A stretch of DNA of 64,000 bases from Microbacterium azadirachtae (lineage in GTDB: Bacteria > Actinomycetota > Actinomycetes > Actinomycetales > Microbacteriaceae). Each line of letters opens with the position of its first letter. The stretch's first letter is position 1. Shown here in pieces: positions 52,297 through 61,149 of this stretch. The notes beneath the pieces are model-generated. The model was not told the origin of the DNA. It saw only the letters and a program-made list of their open reading frames with translations, and did not search any database. The translations under genes were made by a program, and so were the position numbers. The stretch spans positions 1 through 64,000 of the forward strand of contig NZ_JYIT01000083.1 in assembly GCF_000956545.1 (NCBI RefSeq), written 5' to 3'.

Positions 52297-53028
52297 TCAG
52301 CGATCCGACGACGCGGAAGACGCCATCGCCTCGACGGCGTCGTCGGCCTCGGCGACGATGGCGGCCATCGCGGCGGCGGCGGCTTCGGGGTCGCGCGCCG
52401 TGATCGCGGAGGCGACCTCCTGGTGCAGGCGGAGCGCGGTCTCGTCGGCGCGCTTCGGCATGAGGGCGTGCGCGGTCCGGCCGTGCAGCAGCGCGGCGAC
52501 GGCGTCGGCGAGGCCGGCGAGGTAGGGATTGCCGGAGCCGCGCAGCACGGCGGCGTGGAAGTCGACGTCGTGCTGGAGGTATTCGGGCTCGTCCGCGCAG
52601 TCGCCGTGCTCGACCATGCCGAGCACGGCCTTCACGAGGGCGGCGCGTTGTTGCGGGGTGGCGTGGGCGGCGGCCAGTCGGGCGGCGAGGGGCTCGATCG
52701 CGGAGCGCAGCTGGCTCAGCTCGTGCAGCGCGTGCAGCCGACCGGATCCGTCCAGTCGCCAGCGCAGCACCTCGGGGGCGTAGGCGCTCCAGCGGTCGGC
52801 GGGCAGCACCTCCACGCCGGCGCGGCGGCGCACCTCGACCATGCCCATGGTCTCGAGCACGCGCACCACCTCGCGCATCGCGGAGCGGGAGGCGCCGAGT
52901 TCGGCGGCGACGTCGGCGGTGAGCAGTCGTGCCCCGGGCGCGAGCTCGCCCTCGACGATCCGCATGCCGATCGTGTCGAGCAGCCGTCGATGCTGCGCCG
53001 ACGCGGCGTCGCGAGTTCCCTCACTCAT
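52297..53028 (-). CDS. FadR-type GntR regulator of the gluconate locus
   Basis: A 243-residue regulator. ATG 53028 lies 6 nt after CATAAT, a leaderless start. The N-terminal GntR winged helix is LLDTIGMRIVEGELAPGARLLTADVAAELGASRSAMREVVRVLETMGMVEV, and the C-terminal FCD domain has ELSQLRSAIEPLAARLAA and VDFHAAVLRGSGNPYLAGL, whose Asp/His residues bind a metal and carboxylate effector. It is divergent from gntP, so gluconate or a phosphorylated derivative is the likely effector. Confidence 0.92.
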   Translation of the reverse strand: MSEGTRDAASAQHRRLLDTIGMRIVEGELAPGARLLTADVAAELGASRSAMREVVRVLETMGMVEVRRRAGVEVLPADRWSAYAPEVLRWRLDGSGRLHALHELSQLRSAIEPLAARLAAAHATPQQRAALVKAVLGMVEHGDCADEPEYLQHDVDFHAAVLRGSGNPYLAGLADAVAALLHGRTAHALMPKRADETALRLHQEVASAITARDPEAAAAAMAAIVAEADDAVEAMASSASSDR

Positions 53029-53034
53029 ATGTCC

Positions 53035-53040
53035 ATTATG
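53035..53040 (-). promoter_or_regulatory. -10 box of the gluconate regulator gene
   Basis: CATAAT on the minus strand, 6 nt before the ATG at 53028. Confidence 0.5.
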
Positions 53041-53062
53041 GCGATCGTCGGGCAAAACCTCG

Positions 53063-53080
53063 GATGTCTCTTAGGACATC
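53063..53080. promoter_or_regulatory. palindromic operator between the regulator and gntP
   Basis: GATGTC-TCTTAG-GACATC is an 18-bp interrupted perfect palindrome in the 136-bp divergent region. It is the obvious candidate site for the FadR-type regulator. TATGAT at about 53117 is a likely gntP -10. Confidence 0.65.
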
Positions 53081-53164
53081 AGGCATATCCGACATTCGAT
53101 CTTGATTAAGTCCTACTTATGATTTACGCTGAGGCGAAATCTCTCCGCCAGACCAAGGAAGCTC

Positions 53165-54625
53165 ATGGCCATGTCGAACCTGCTCGCCTCCGTTCCCGGA
53201 ATGCTCGTGTCCGCCGCCGATCCGGTGCCGCCCACGACGACCGCCCCCGAATGGGTGCTGATCCTCGCCGCTCTCATCGGCATCGCGACGATCGTGGTGC
53301 TCATCACCTGGGTGAAGCTGCATCCGTTCCTCTCGCTCGTGATCGGCGCGATCGTGACCGGCCTCGTCGCCGGGATGTCCGCGACGCAGACCGTCACGAG
53401 CTTCTCCAACGGGTTCGGCTCCACCGCCGGCGGCGTCGGAGTGCTCATCGCCCTCGGCGCCATCTACGGGAAGCTGCTCGCCGACTCCGGCGGCGCCGAC
53501 CGGGTCGTCGACACCCTGATCTCCAAGGCGAGCACCGCGGCGCTGCCCTGGGTGATGGGCCTCGTCGGCGCGCTCATCGGCTTGCCGATGTTCTTCGAGG
53601 TCGGCCTCGTGCTGCTCGTCCCGGTGATCATCCTCGTCGCCCGTCGTTCCGGGGTCTCGCTCATCAAGATCGCCATCCCGACGCTCGCCGGACTCTCCGC
53701 CATGCACGGCCTCGTGCCGCCGCACCCCGGACCGCTCGCCGCCATCGGCCTGATCGGCGCGAACCTCGGCCTCACGCTCGCCTTCGGCGTGCTCATCGCG
53801 ATCCCGACCGTCATCATCGCCGGTCCGCTGTTCGGCCGCCTCGCTGCGCGCTGGGTGGACGTGCCGGTCCCGGCCCTGTTCCAGACCGCCGAGGATACGG
53901 CGCAGGCGGGTGAGACCGCGACGGTCCAGGCGCGCAAGCGCCCCGGCTTCGGGGCCACCCTCTTCAGCATCCTGCTGCCGGTGTTCCTCATGCTGCTCGC
54001 CGCGATCGTCGACATCGTCGCGCCCACCGACACCTCGGTGCTCAAGGGCATCGTCGACTTCCTCGGCAAGCCGATGATCGCGCTGCTCATCGCCGTGCTC
54101 GTGGGCATGGTCGTGCTGGGCCGCGGCGGCGGGATGAGCGCGAAGCAGGTCGGCGCCTCGGTGTCCTCCTCGCTGCCCGCGATCGCCGGGATCCTGCTCA
54201 TCGTCGGCGCCGGCGGTGGCTTCAAGCAGGTGCTCGTCGACTCCACGATCGGCACGGTCATCGCGCACGCGATCTCCGGCATCGGCGGCGCGCTGCCCAT
54301 CGTGCTGTTCTTCGCCTGGCTCGTCGCGGTGCTGATCCGTGTCGCCACCGGATCCGCCACCGTCGCGACCATCACGGCAGCCGGCATCCTGCAGCCGCTC
54401 GTGCACGACCTGGGCCTCTCGTCCGCGGGATCCGCCCTGCTGGTGCTGGCGATCGGCGCGGGATCCGTGTTCCTCTCGCACGTCAACGACGCCGGCTTCT
54501 GGCTCATCAAGGAGTACTTCGGCCTGAGCATCCCGCAGACGCTGAAGACGTGGTCGATCATGGAGTGCCTCATCTCGATCGTCGGCCTCGCGGGAGCGAT
54601 GATCCTCGGCGTGTTCGTCGGTTGA
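53165..54625 (+). CDS. gntP: GntP family gluconate permease
   Basis: A 486-residue permease with about 12-14 hydrophobic segments. LHPFLSLVIGAIVTGLVAGM, GVGVLIALGAIYGKLLADSGGA, GLPMFFEVGLVLLVPVI, HGLVPPHPGPLAAIGLIGANLG, RVATGSATVATITAAGI and HVNDAGFWLIKEYFGLS are signature stretches of GntP proteins. AAGGAAG precedes the ATG. It imports gluconate for the kinase encoded 16 bp downstream. Confidence 0.95.
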   Translation: MAMSNLLASVPGMLVSAADPVPPTTTAPEWVLILAALIGIATIVVLITWVKLHPFLSLVIGAIVTGLVAGMSATQTVTSFSNGFGSTAGGVGVLIALGAIYGKLLADSGGADRVVDTLISKASTAALPWVMGLVGALIGLPMFFEVGLVLLVPVIILVARRSGVSLIKIAIPTLAGLSAMHGLVPPHPGPLAAIGLIGANLGLTLAFGVLIAIPTVIIAGPLFGRLAARWVDVPVPALFQTAEDTAQAGETATVQARKRPGFGATLFSILLPVFLMLLAAIVDIVAPTDTSVLKGIVDFLGKPMIALLIAVLVGMVVLGRGGGMSAKQVGASVSSSLPAIAGILLIVGAGGGFKQVLVDSTIGTVIAHAISGIGGALPIVLFFAWLVAVLIRVATGSATVATITAAGILQPLVHDLGLSSAGSALLVLAIGAGSVFLSHVNDAGFWLIKEYFGLSIPQTLKTWSIMECLISIVGLAGAMILGVFVG

Positions 54626-54641
54626 TCGAAGGGAGCGGACG

Positions 54642-55175
54642 ATGACGACGCAGAAGACGCCGCCCCGGATCCTCGTGGTCATGGGGGTCTCCGGATCGGG
54701 CAAGAGCACGCTCGCCGGCCTGCTGGCCGGCCGGCTGGGCTGGCCGCTGCAGGAGGGGGACGACCTGCACCCGGCGGCGAACGTCGCCAAGATGGAGGCG
54801 GGGATCCCGCTCACCGACGAGGACCGCTGGCCCTGGCTCGCACTGATCCGCGACTGGATCTCGGCCCGGATCGACGCCGGCGAGTCCGCGATCGTCACCT
54901 GCTCCGCGCTGCGGCGCAGCTACCGCGAGATCCTGGCGCTCCCGGGCGTGGAGTTCGTTCATCTCGAGGGCACCCGCCACGACCTCGCCGAGCGGCTGGG
55001 CCGGCGGCTCGGCCACTTCATGCCGGCCTCGCTGCTGGACTCGCAGCTGGAGACCTTGGAGCCGCTCGGACCCGACGAGGCGGGCTTCGTCGTGGATGCG
55101 GCCCTGCCCGCCCAGGAAGCGGTGCAGCAGGTGCTGAACTGGCTCGACGCGCACGGCACGCCGACCGGGCGCTGA
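54642..55175 (+). CDS. gntK: gluconokinase
   Basis: A 177-residue kinase that makes 6-phosphogluconate from gluconate and ATP. The P-loop is MGVSGSGKST (about 14-23). EGDDLHP, NVAKMEAGIPLTDEDRWPWL and CSALRRSYR are family-specific substrate and lid motifs. GHFMPASLLDSQLETLEPL follows. AAGGGAG precedes the ATG. It forms an operon with gntP and ends at a strong hairpin. Confidence 0.95.
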   Translation: MTTQKTPPRILVVMGVSGSGKSTLAGLLAGRLGWPLQEGDDLHPAANVAKMEAGIPLTDEDRWPWLALIRDWISARIDAGESAIVTCSALRRSYREILALPGVEFVHLEGTRHDLAERLGRRLGHFMPASLLDSQLETLEPLGPDEAGFVVDAALPAQEAVQQVLNWLDAHGTPTGR

Positions 55176-55183
55176 CGACCACC

Positions 55184-55213
55184 GCGGGGCGCCGCCGACG
55201 CGCGGCGCCCCGC
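55184..55213 (+). terminator. hairpin after gluconokinase
   Basis: A perfect 12-bp stem GCGGGGCGCCGC / GCGGCGCCCCGC with a 6-nt loop starts 9 nt past the stop. There is no U tract, common for high-GC terminators. Confidence 0.68.
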
Positions 55214-55278
55214 AGCCCCGCGGAGCCGGACGCGGTGCGACAGGTTGCAGCCTCCGGCGACGGTGCCACAATGTCCCC

Positions 55279-56034
55279 ATGGGGAACGCGGCGAGCGTGG
55301 AGCTGGAGTCGGCGAGGGTGGTGCGACTGCTGCGCGAGTCCATCCTCTCCGGGCAGCGCCGTTCCGGCGATCGCCTGATCGAGCGCGACATCGCCGACGA
55401 GCTCGCCGTGAGCCGGCTGCCGGTGCGGGAGGCGATCCGCCAGCTGCTGAGCGAAGGGCTGCTCACCGCCCGACCGCGATCGTGGGCCGTGGTGCGGCGG
55501 TTCACCGAAGACGACGTGCGCGACATCGCCCAGGTGCGCGACGTGCTCGAGGTCCTCGTCTTCGAGCTCGCCGCGGTCCGTCACGACTCGGAAGGCCTGG
55601 CCAAGGTCGAGGCGGCGCTGAAGCGGGAGTTCGCCGCGGCCGGGATGGGCGACGCGGCTGCGGCGCACACGGCGGGCGCGGAGTTCCACCTGGTGATGGC
55701 GGAGCTCGCCGAGAACGCGACCGTCAACGAGATCCTCGGCATGATGCGCGGACGCCTCCTGCTGCTGTTCCGCGAGCACGACGACCTGGTCGGGATGGCC
55801 GAGGACCACGCGCGCATCTTCGAGTCGTTCGCCGCCCGCGACACGGCCACGCTGCGCCTGCGCGTGCAGCGGCACCTGAGGGCGGGCACGGAGAACGCGC
55901 TGCGCAAGCTCGCCGAGTACAACGCGGAGACGGCGGCGATCCGGGAGCAGGCGGCGGCCGAACGCGGCGTCGCCGAGCGGGTGGACGCCGAGTCTATCCC
56001 GGCGTCGGAGCAGATCCCCGTCGCGGGGGAGTGA
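55279..56034 (+). CDS. GntR family regulator with FCD domain
   Basis: A 251-residue regulator. The winged helix is LLRESILSGQRRSGDRLIERDIADELAVSRLPVREAIRQLLSEGLL, and the FCD effector domain has DVRDIAQVRDVLEVLVFELAA and GAEFHLVMAELAENATVNEIL. CACAAT just before the ATG is a possible -10. Its 3' end overlaps the convergent SDR gene by 41 bp. Target genes are not evident. Confidence 0.92.
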   Translation: MGNAASVELESARVVRLLRESILSGQRRSGDRLIERDIADELAVSRLPVREAIRQLLSEGLLTARPRSWAVVRRFTEDDVRDIAQVRDVLEVLVFELAAVRHDSEGLAKVEAALKREFAAAGMGDAAAAHTAGAEFHLVMAELAENATVNEILGMMRGRLLLLFREHDDLVGMAEDHARIFESFAARDTATLRLRVQRHLRAGTENALRKLAEYNAETAAIREQAAAERGVAERVDAESIPASEQIPVAGE

Positions 56035-56896
56035 CGGCCTCCGATCGGCGCGGCGACATCGGAGTGGTGGTGTCGATCGCCTCGCGCAGCGGTCGGCGCA
56101 TCGGCCCCCAGTAGCGCACCGGGGCGAGCCGCACGAGAGCGTCGACCAGGCGGGTCTCGCGCCCGATGAGGGTGCGGGGGCGACGCCGGAGGGTCGCCCG
56201 CACGATGCGCTCCGCGGCCTCGGAGGGCTCCATGTGGTACATCGCGGCCTGTGCCGCGGCGGCACGCCCCGCGACGCCCGGATCGATCGCCGCCGCGTAG
56301 CGTCCGTGCAGGATGATGCCCGTGCGCACCCCGGCGGGATACACCGCGCCGACGCTGACGGACGAGCCCTCGAGCTCGTGCATGAGCGCTTCCGAGAAGG
56401 CGCGCACCGCGAACTTCGTCATCGCGTAGGGGATCCGGCCGCCCGGCGAGGCGAGGGCGTAGATGCTGGCGATGTGCGTGATGTGCGCTGCGGGAGAGCG
56501 CCGCAGCGACGGGAGCAGAGCCTTGGTGATCGACACCGTGCCCCACAGGTTGATGTCCATCAGCCAGCGCATCTCCTCCATCGTGAGCTGATCGAGGGAT
56601 CCGAGCATCGAGGATCCGGCGCAGGTGATGAGCGTCTGCAGCTGAGGGTGGGCCGCCTCGATCTCGGCCCCGGCGGCCGCCACGGCGGCGTCGTCGCGCA
56701 GATCGACGGGGTGCACGGTCACTTCGGCTCCCGATGCGCGCAGCTCCTCGGCGAGCCGGTTCAGGCCCGCGCGATCGCGGTCGATCAGGGCGAGGCGGGC
56801 TCCGCGGCGGGCGAGGGCACGCGCGACCTCGGCACCGATGCCGTTGGCGGCACCGGTGATGGCACTGCTGCGCCCTGCTGCGTCGAGAACGGGCAA
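55994..56896 (-). CDS. short-chain dehydrogenase/reductase
   Basis: A 300-residue SDR, start TTG 56896 preceded by GGAGGAGCG; TTG 56953 is an alternative. The cofactor loop is TGAANGIGAEVA, followed by TCAGSS, HITHIASIYAL and IPYAMTKFAVRAFSEAL with catalytic Ser, Tyr and Lys. The long C-terminus with RRRPRTLIGRETRLVDALVRLAP is typical of membrane-associated, lipid-directed SDRs (SDR-c group). Substrate unknown. Confidence 0.9.
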   Translation of the reverse strand: MPVLDAAGRSSAITGAANGIGAEVARALARRGARLALIDRDRAGLNRLAEELRASGAEVTVHPVDLRDDAAVAAAGAEIEAAHPQLQTLITCAGSSMLGSLDQLTMEEMRWLMDINLWGTVSITKALLPSLRRSPAAHITHIASIYALASPGGRIPYAMTKFAVRAFSEALMHELEGSSVSVGAVYPAGVRTGIILHGRYAAAIDPGVAGRAAAAQAAMYHMEPSEAAERIVRATLRRRPRTLIGRETRLVDALVRLAPVRYWGPMRRPLREAIDTTTPMSPRRSEAVTPPRRGSAPTPG

Positions 56897-57030
56897 CGCT
56901 CCTCCTACGGCTGCGCCCTCGCACGCGTCGTCGCGGGCGTCGGGTGGGCGCAACGCTGGTCCCCATCCTGCCCCATCGCCCTGCTGTTGCGGAACGGGAA
57001 CCGGTACGCTCGATGCAGAGGGAGGTCGGA

Positions 57031-57672
57031 GTGGGAAAGAGCGCTGACGCCATCGCCGAGGGCGTGGCGATCGCCACGTCGGCCGCCCGACTGACCGTCA
57101 AGAACCACATCCTGGTGGGCACGATCGCGCAGGGCGGCTCCTTCGACGTCGCCAAGTACATGAACGACGCCCACGAGGCGCTGCTCGCGCTCGCCGCGGA
57201 GTCGGAGGACGCGGCGGAGCTGGCCAACAAGCTGCGCAAGCGCGCCCACGGACGGTACTCCGATCCGCACGGCACCCACGACTACCGCGACCGCGACGTG
57301 CGCAACCTCAAGAAGCGGGCCAAGCAGTCCTCCGCCGTGGCCGACCGGCTGCGGGAGATGGCCGACGACCCCGAGACGCTGCGGTTCCTCGTGGAGGCGG
57401 CGCGGGCGGCCGCGTGGGGCGACGTGGCGGGCAACCTGCAGAGCCGGCTCACCGTCGAGGCGATGAGGCCGGACGAGGATCCCGACTACGACACCATGCG
57501 CGAGGCGCGGATGCAGGCTCTGCGTCTGGTCGACCTGCAGGCGCTCGCGTCGGAGCAGCGCGCGAGGAAGAAGAACCGCGAGAAGGCGGACAAGGCGGCG
57601 GAAAAGGCGGACAAGGCCGCGGCGAAGGCCGCCGAGCGTGAGGAGAAGCGCGCCGCCAAGCAGCTGCGCTGA
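57031..57672 (+). CDS. conserved hypothetical protein with Lys/Ala-rich C-terminal coiled coil
   Basis: A 213-residue cytoplasmic protein. GTG 57031 has GGGAGGT at ideal distance; ATG 57013 is an alternative. The centre is helical with KYMNDAHEALLALAAESEDAAELANKLRKRAHGRYSD and HDYRDRDVRNLKKRAKQSSAVADRLREM. The last 40 residues are repeats of AEKADKAA type, a basic coiled coil. I do not recognise an enzymatic family. Third-position G+C and the ribosome binding site support a real gene. Confidence 0.8.
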   Translation: MGKSADAIAEGVAIATSAARLTVKNHILVGTIAQGGSFDVAKYMNDAHEALLALAAESEDAAELANKLRKRAHGRYSDPHGTHDYRDRDVRNLKKRAKQSSAVADRLREMADDPETLRFLVEAARAAAWGDVAGNLQSRLTVEAMRPDEDPDYDTMREARMQALRLVDLQALASEQRARKKNREKADKAAEKADKAAAKAAEREEKRAAKQLR

Positions 57673-57786
57673 CCTCCGCCACGCCCGGGGGATCCGCGCG
57701 CGGGCCTCTCGATTCGCGTTCGGGGCCGCCTCTGGGGTATTGTTGACGAGGCCCGCGAGAGCGGGCGGTCTTGTGAAAGACCGGAT

Positions 57787-57859
57787 GCGCCTGTAGCTCA
57801 ATGGATAGAGCATCTGACTACGGATCAGAAGGTTGGGGGTTCGAGTCCCTCCAGGCGCA
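57787..57859 (+). tRNA. tRNA-Arg, anticodon ACG
   Basis: 73 nt. The acceptor GCGCCTG pairs with CAGGCGC, discriminator A; CCA is not encoded. The anticodon arm CTGAC-TACGG-ATCAG region carries ACG, and the T arm GGGGGTTCGAGTCCCTC is intact. A34 would be deaminated to inosine to read CGU/CGC/CGA. Confidence 0.96.
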
Positions 57860-57878
57860 CACTGTGTTGAGACAGTAA

Positions 57879-57906
57879 GAAACGGCCCGCTTCGGCGGGC
57901 CGTTTC
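57879..57906 (+). terminator. tRNA-Arg terminator
   Basis: A perfect stem GAAACGGCCCGC-TTCG-GCGGGCCGTTTC with a stable TTCG tetraloop, 19 nt past the tRNA, followed by a short T-rich run. Confidence 0.88.
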
Positions 57907-57974
57907 GCTGTTTCCGAGGGTATGCGCGAGCGGCTCGGCCGGCACGGGGTCCCCGCGCCGGCCGAGCCGGATCC

Positions 57975-59174
57975 TCAGGCGAACGTCTCGTCGAGGGCCG
58001 CCCGCAGGTCGGCCAGGAGATCCGCCGTGTCCTCGAGGCCCACCGAGAGGCGCAGGTGCCCGAGCCGGCGGAACGGCTCCGGGTACGCGGCCACCCGCCC
58101 GCCCTCCGTGCCGGTGTGCACGATCAGCGAGTCGTCGTGGCCGAGCGAGAAGCCCGACGTGATCAGGCGCAGGTTCGCGACGAACCGGTTCTGCGTGTCC
58201 GGGTCGCCGTCGACGGCGAAGGACATCATCCCGCTGAAGCTGCGGCCGAACTGGCGCACGGCCAGCTCATGCTGCGGGTGCGACGGCAGCCCGGGGTAGG
58301 AGACGTACGCGACGCGCGGATCCGCGTCCAGGAGCTCGGCGATCGCCTGCGCGGACTCGCTGTGCTGGCGCATGCGCATCGGCAGCGTCACCGAGCCGCG
58401 CTGGATCTGCCATGCGTTGAACGGGGAGATGATGCCGCCGACGTCGATCATCGCGTCGGCCTTGATCGGGTCGATGAGCGCGCGGCTGCCGACGACCGCT
58501 CCGGCCATCGCATCGCCGTGACCGTTGACGTACTTGCTGAGCGAGTGCACGACGAGGTCGGCGCCGTCGCGCAGGGGCCGGTAGACGGGCGGCGGCGTGT
58601 AGGTGGAGTCGACCATGAGGATCGCTCCGGCCTCGTGCGCGATGGCGGCGATCGCCGCGACGTCGGTGACCTGGGTCGTGGGGTTCGCGATCGTCTCGAC
58701 GCACACCAGGCGGGTGTTCGGGCGCATGGCCGCGCGGACCGCGTCGTGGTCGGTGATGTCGACGAACGTCGCCTCGATGCCGTAGCGCTGGGGCAGCAGC
58801 TCCGACCACAGACGCCACGTCGCCTCGTAGGTGACGTCGCTGACGACGACGTGGTCTCCGGCGTGGACGTAGGTGAAGAACACGGCGTGAAGCGCCGCCA
58901 CGCCCGAGGCGAGCGCCACCGCGTCCTCCCCGTCGTCCAGGGCGGCGAGCTTCTCCTGCAGGGCCTGCTGGTTCACACCCGTGTTGCGCGTGTAGAGCCC
59001 CGGCGCATTCGCCGACCAGCTGATCTCGCTCGGGTCGTCCGGAAGCTGGTACGAGTTCGCCATCACGAGCGGCGTGCGCAGCGCCAGGGTCGAGTCGAGT
59101 TGGATCCCGCCGTGCACGGCGAGGCTCGAATCGGACAGGGTGCCGGGCCGGGTGCGGTCGGGGCGTTCGGACAT
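57975..59174 (-). CDS. PLP-dependent Cys/Met-metabolism enzyme (methionine gamma-lyase/cystathionine enzyme family)
   Basis: A 399-residue fold-type I PLP enzyme. ATG 59174 follows GGAGGATCCC. LYTRNTGVNQQALQEKLAALDDGEDAVALASGVAALHAV is the family opening. VDSTYTPPPVYRPL contains the PLP-binding Asp, and HSLSKYVNGHGDAMAG the Schiff-base Lys. Family members split or form C-S bonds of Met, cystathionine or O-acyl-homoserine. It is divergent from an Lrp regulator. The nearby homoserine dehydrogenase and permease suggest catabolism of Met or a homoserine derivative. Confidence 0.92.
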   Translation of the reverse strand: MSERPDRTRPGTLSDSSLAVHGGIQLDSTLALRTPLVMANSYQLPDDPSEISWSANAPGLYTRNTGVNQQALQEKLAALDDGEDAVALASGVAALHAVFFTYVHAGDHVVVSDVTYEATWRLWSELLPQRYGIEATFVDITDHDAVRAAMRPNTRLVCVETIANPTTQVTDVAAIAAIAHEAGAILMVDSTYTPPPVYRPLRDGADLVVHSLSKYVNGHGDAMAGAVVGSRALIDPIKADAMIDVGGIISPFNAWQIQRGSVTLPMRMRQHSESAQAIAELLDADPRVAYVSYPGLPSHPQHELAVRQFGRSFSGMMSFAVDGDPDTQNRFVANLRLITSGFSLGHDDSLIVHTGTEGGRVAAYPEPFRRLGHLRLSVGLEDTADLLADLRAALDETFA

Positions 59175-59277
59175 GGGATCCTCCTGGGCTGGGGCGGGCA
59201 CGGTGGCGTCCGCGGCATCGAGTGTGTTATATCTGCATCTTCAGTTGTTTATATTGCACGACACGAGCAGGGGCAAG
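59175..59277. promoter_or_regulatory. divergent AT-rich control region of the PLP enzyme and Lrp regulator
   Basis: 103 bp containing GTTATATCTGCATCTTCAGT and TTTATATTGCACGA, unusually AT-rich for this chromosome. Such stretches are typical binding regions for Lrp/AsnC proteins. Confidence 0.5.
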
Positions 59278-59706
59278 ATGGACGGCACGGACCACAGGAT
59301 CCTGTCCGAACTGACGGCGGACGCGCGCACGCCGCTGGTGACCCTCGCAGCGCGGGTGCACCTGTCCCGCAACGCGGTGAAGCAGCGCATCGAGCGGATG
59401 GAGCGCGACGGCGTCATCGGCGGCTACACCGTCGTCTCGGGGGCGGGATCTCCGCGACGCGTGACCGCGATCGTGCTGGTCTACCGGGAGGACCGCATGC
59501 GAGGCGCGCATGTGGTGACCGAGCTCTCCCGGATCCCGGAGATCGTGCGCTGCGACGTCCTGTCCGGGGAGTTCGATCTGCTCGCCATCGTGCAGGCCGA
59601 GGGGATGGACCGCGTCGGCGAGATCTGGGAGCACATCGCCGCCCTCCCGGGAGTGGCGAACACGGTGACGTCGGTGTCGCTCGCGCAGGTCATCGACCGC
59701 CCGTGA
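59278..59706 (+). CDS. Lrp/AsnC family regulator
   Basis: A 142-residue regulator. The N-terminal HTH is DHRILSELTADARTPLVTLAARVHLSRNAVKQRIERMERDGVIGGYTV, and the RAM ligand domain has ELSRIPEIVRCDVLSGEFDLLAIV and ALPGVANTVTSVSL. Lrp proteins sense amino acids. Divergence from the PLP enzyme suggests it controls that gene and perhaps the downstream minus-strand dehydrogenase pair, with which it is convergent. Confidence 0.93.
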   Translation: MDGTDHRILSELTADARTPLVTLAARVHLSRNAVKQRIERMERDGVIGGYTVVSGAGSPRRVTAIVLVYREDRMRGAHVVTELSRIPEIVRCDVLSGEFDLLAIVQAEGMDRVGEIWEHIAALPGVANTVTSVSLAQVIDRP

Positions 59707-59739
59707 CGACGCGGTTCCCCGCGTCGCCACGGCGAACGG

Positions 59740-61149
59740 TCAGGCGGTGAGGCAGACCACCTTGGGCTGCGTCATCTCCTCGAACGCGAAGCGCACGCCC
59801 TCGCGGCCCATGCTCCCGTACTTGGCGCCGCCGAACGGCATGCTGTCGATGCGGTAGTCCGACGAGTCGTTGATCATCACGCCGCCGGCCTCGATCTGCT
59901 CCGACACCCGCAGCGATCGGGACAGATCCGACGTGAAGATCCCCGCGTGCAGCGCGTACTCGATCTCGTTGGCCCGCGCGACGGCCTCCTCCTCGGTGTC
60001 GAACGGCGACAGCACGGCGATCGGCGCGAACGCCTCGTCGCACCACAGCGCGCAGGAGGAGGGCACGTCCTCGACGACGGTCGGCCAGTACACCGAGCCC
60101 TCCCTGCGGTGCCCAGCGAGCACCCTCGCCCCGGCGGAGACGGCGTCCTCGACGAGACTCTCGGCGCGTGCGGCGGCCTCGGGCGAGATCATCGGGCCGA
60201 CATCGGTGCGCTCGTCGGACGGATCCCCGGCGACGAGCTCGCGAGTCCGCGCCGTGAAGTCCGCCCGGAACTGCTCGTACACGTCCCGTTGGACCAGGAT
60301 CCGCTGCGCTCCGACGCAGTTCTGGCCCGCGGCCCAGAAGGCTCCCGAGACGCAGGCGTCGACGGCGGCGGTGATGTCGGCGTCCGAGAACACGACGACG
60401 GGCGCATTGCCGCCGAGCTCCATCGCGAGCCGCTTGAGTCCGGCGCCGCGGGCGATCGCCTCGCCCGTGGCGAAGCCGCCCGTGAAGGACACCAGGCGCA
60501 CATCGCGCGCGGCGACGAGGCGCTGGCCGAGCTCGCGGGCCCCGTGCACGACGGTGACGATCTCGGGCGGCATCCCGGCGTCGACGAGCACCTCGACGAG
60601 GAACCGGGCGGTGAGCGGCGTGAACGGAGAGGGCTTGAGGATCACGGAGTCACCCGCCGCCACGGCGGGACCCAGCTTGTGGGCGACGAGGTTGAGGGCG
60701 TCGTTGTACGGGGTGATCGCGACGACCACGCCGAGCGGCTCGCGGGTGAACCAGCCGCGCCGGTTCGCCGAGCCCTCGAAGGCGTCGAACGGGATGACCT
60801 CGCCCGCGTTCGAGCGCGCCGCCTCTGCGGACAGCGACAGGGTCGTCACGGCACGGCGCACCTCCTTGCGCGCCTGCCGGATGGTCTTGCCCGCCTCGCG
60901 CACGATCAGCCCCGCCGCCTCATCGGCGCGGGCGCGCAGCAGGGCGGCGGCGCGCTCGAGGATGCCGTGGCGCTCGAACCGGGTGAGGCCTCGCGCGATC
61001 TCGAAGCCCACCCGGGCGCCCGCGAGGACGAGCTCGACGTCTTCGGCGGAGCGGCAGGGCACGGCGCCGATCACCTGGCCGGTGTAGGGGTCGTGGACGA
61101 GCAGCTCGTCGGCGGACGCGTCCGTACCCAGCGCGGCGGGAGCGCTCAT
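59740..61149 (-). CDS. NAD(P)-dependent aldehyde dehydrogenase
   Basis: A 469-residue enzyme. [38 protein letters not shown] is the cofactor region, [14 protein letters not shown] holds the catalytic Glu, and [14 protein letters not shown] the catalytic Cys. [16 protein letters not shown] is near the C-terminus. The ATG overlaps the stop of homoserine dehydrogenase, so the two are made together. A plausible substrate is the aldehyde made by the partner, aspartate semialdehyde. Confidence 0.93.
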   Translation of the reverse strand: MSAPAALGTDASADELLVHDPYTGQVIGAVPCRSAEDVELVLAGARVGFEIARGLTRFERHGILERAAALLRARADEAAGLIVREAGKTIRQARKEVRRAVTTLSLSAEAARSNAGEVIPFDAFEGSANRRGWFTREPLGVVVAITPYNDALNLVAHKLGPAVAAGDSVILKPSPFTPLTARFLVEVLVDAGMPPEIVTVVHGARELGQRLVAARDVRLVSFTGGFATGEAIARGAGLKRLAMELGGNAPVVVFSDADITAAVDACVSGAFWAAGQNCVGAQRILVQRDVYEQFRADFTARTRELVAGDPSDERTDVGPMISPEAAARAESLVEDAVSAGARVLAGHRREGSVYWPTVVEDVPSSCALWCDEAFAPIAVLSPFDTEEEAVARANEIEYALHAGIFTSDLSRSLRVSEQIEAGGVMINDSSDYRIDSMPFGGAKYGSMGREGVRFAFEEMTQPKVVCLTA

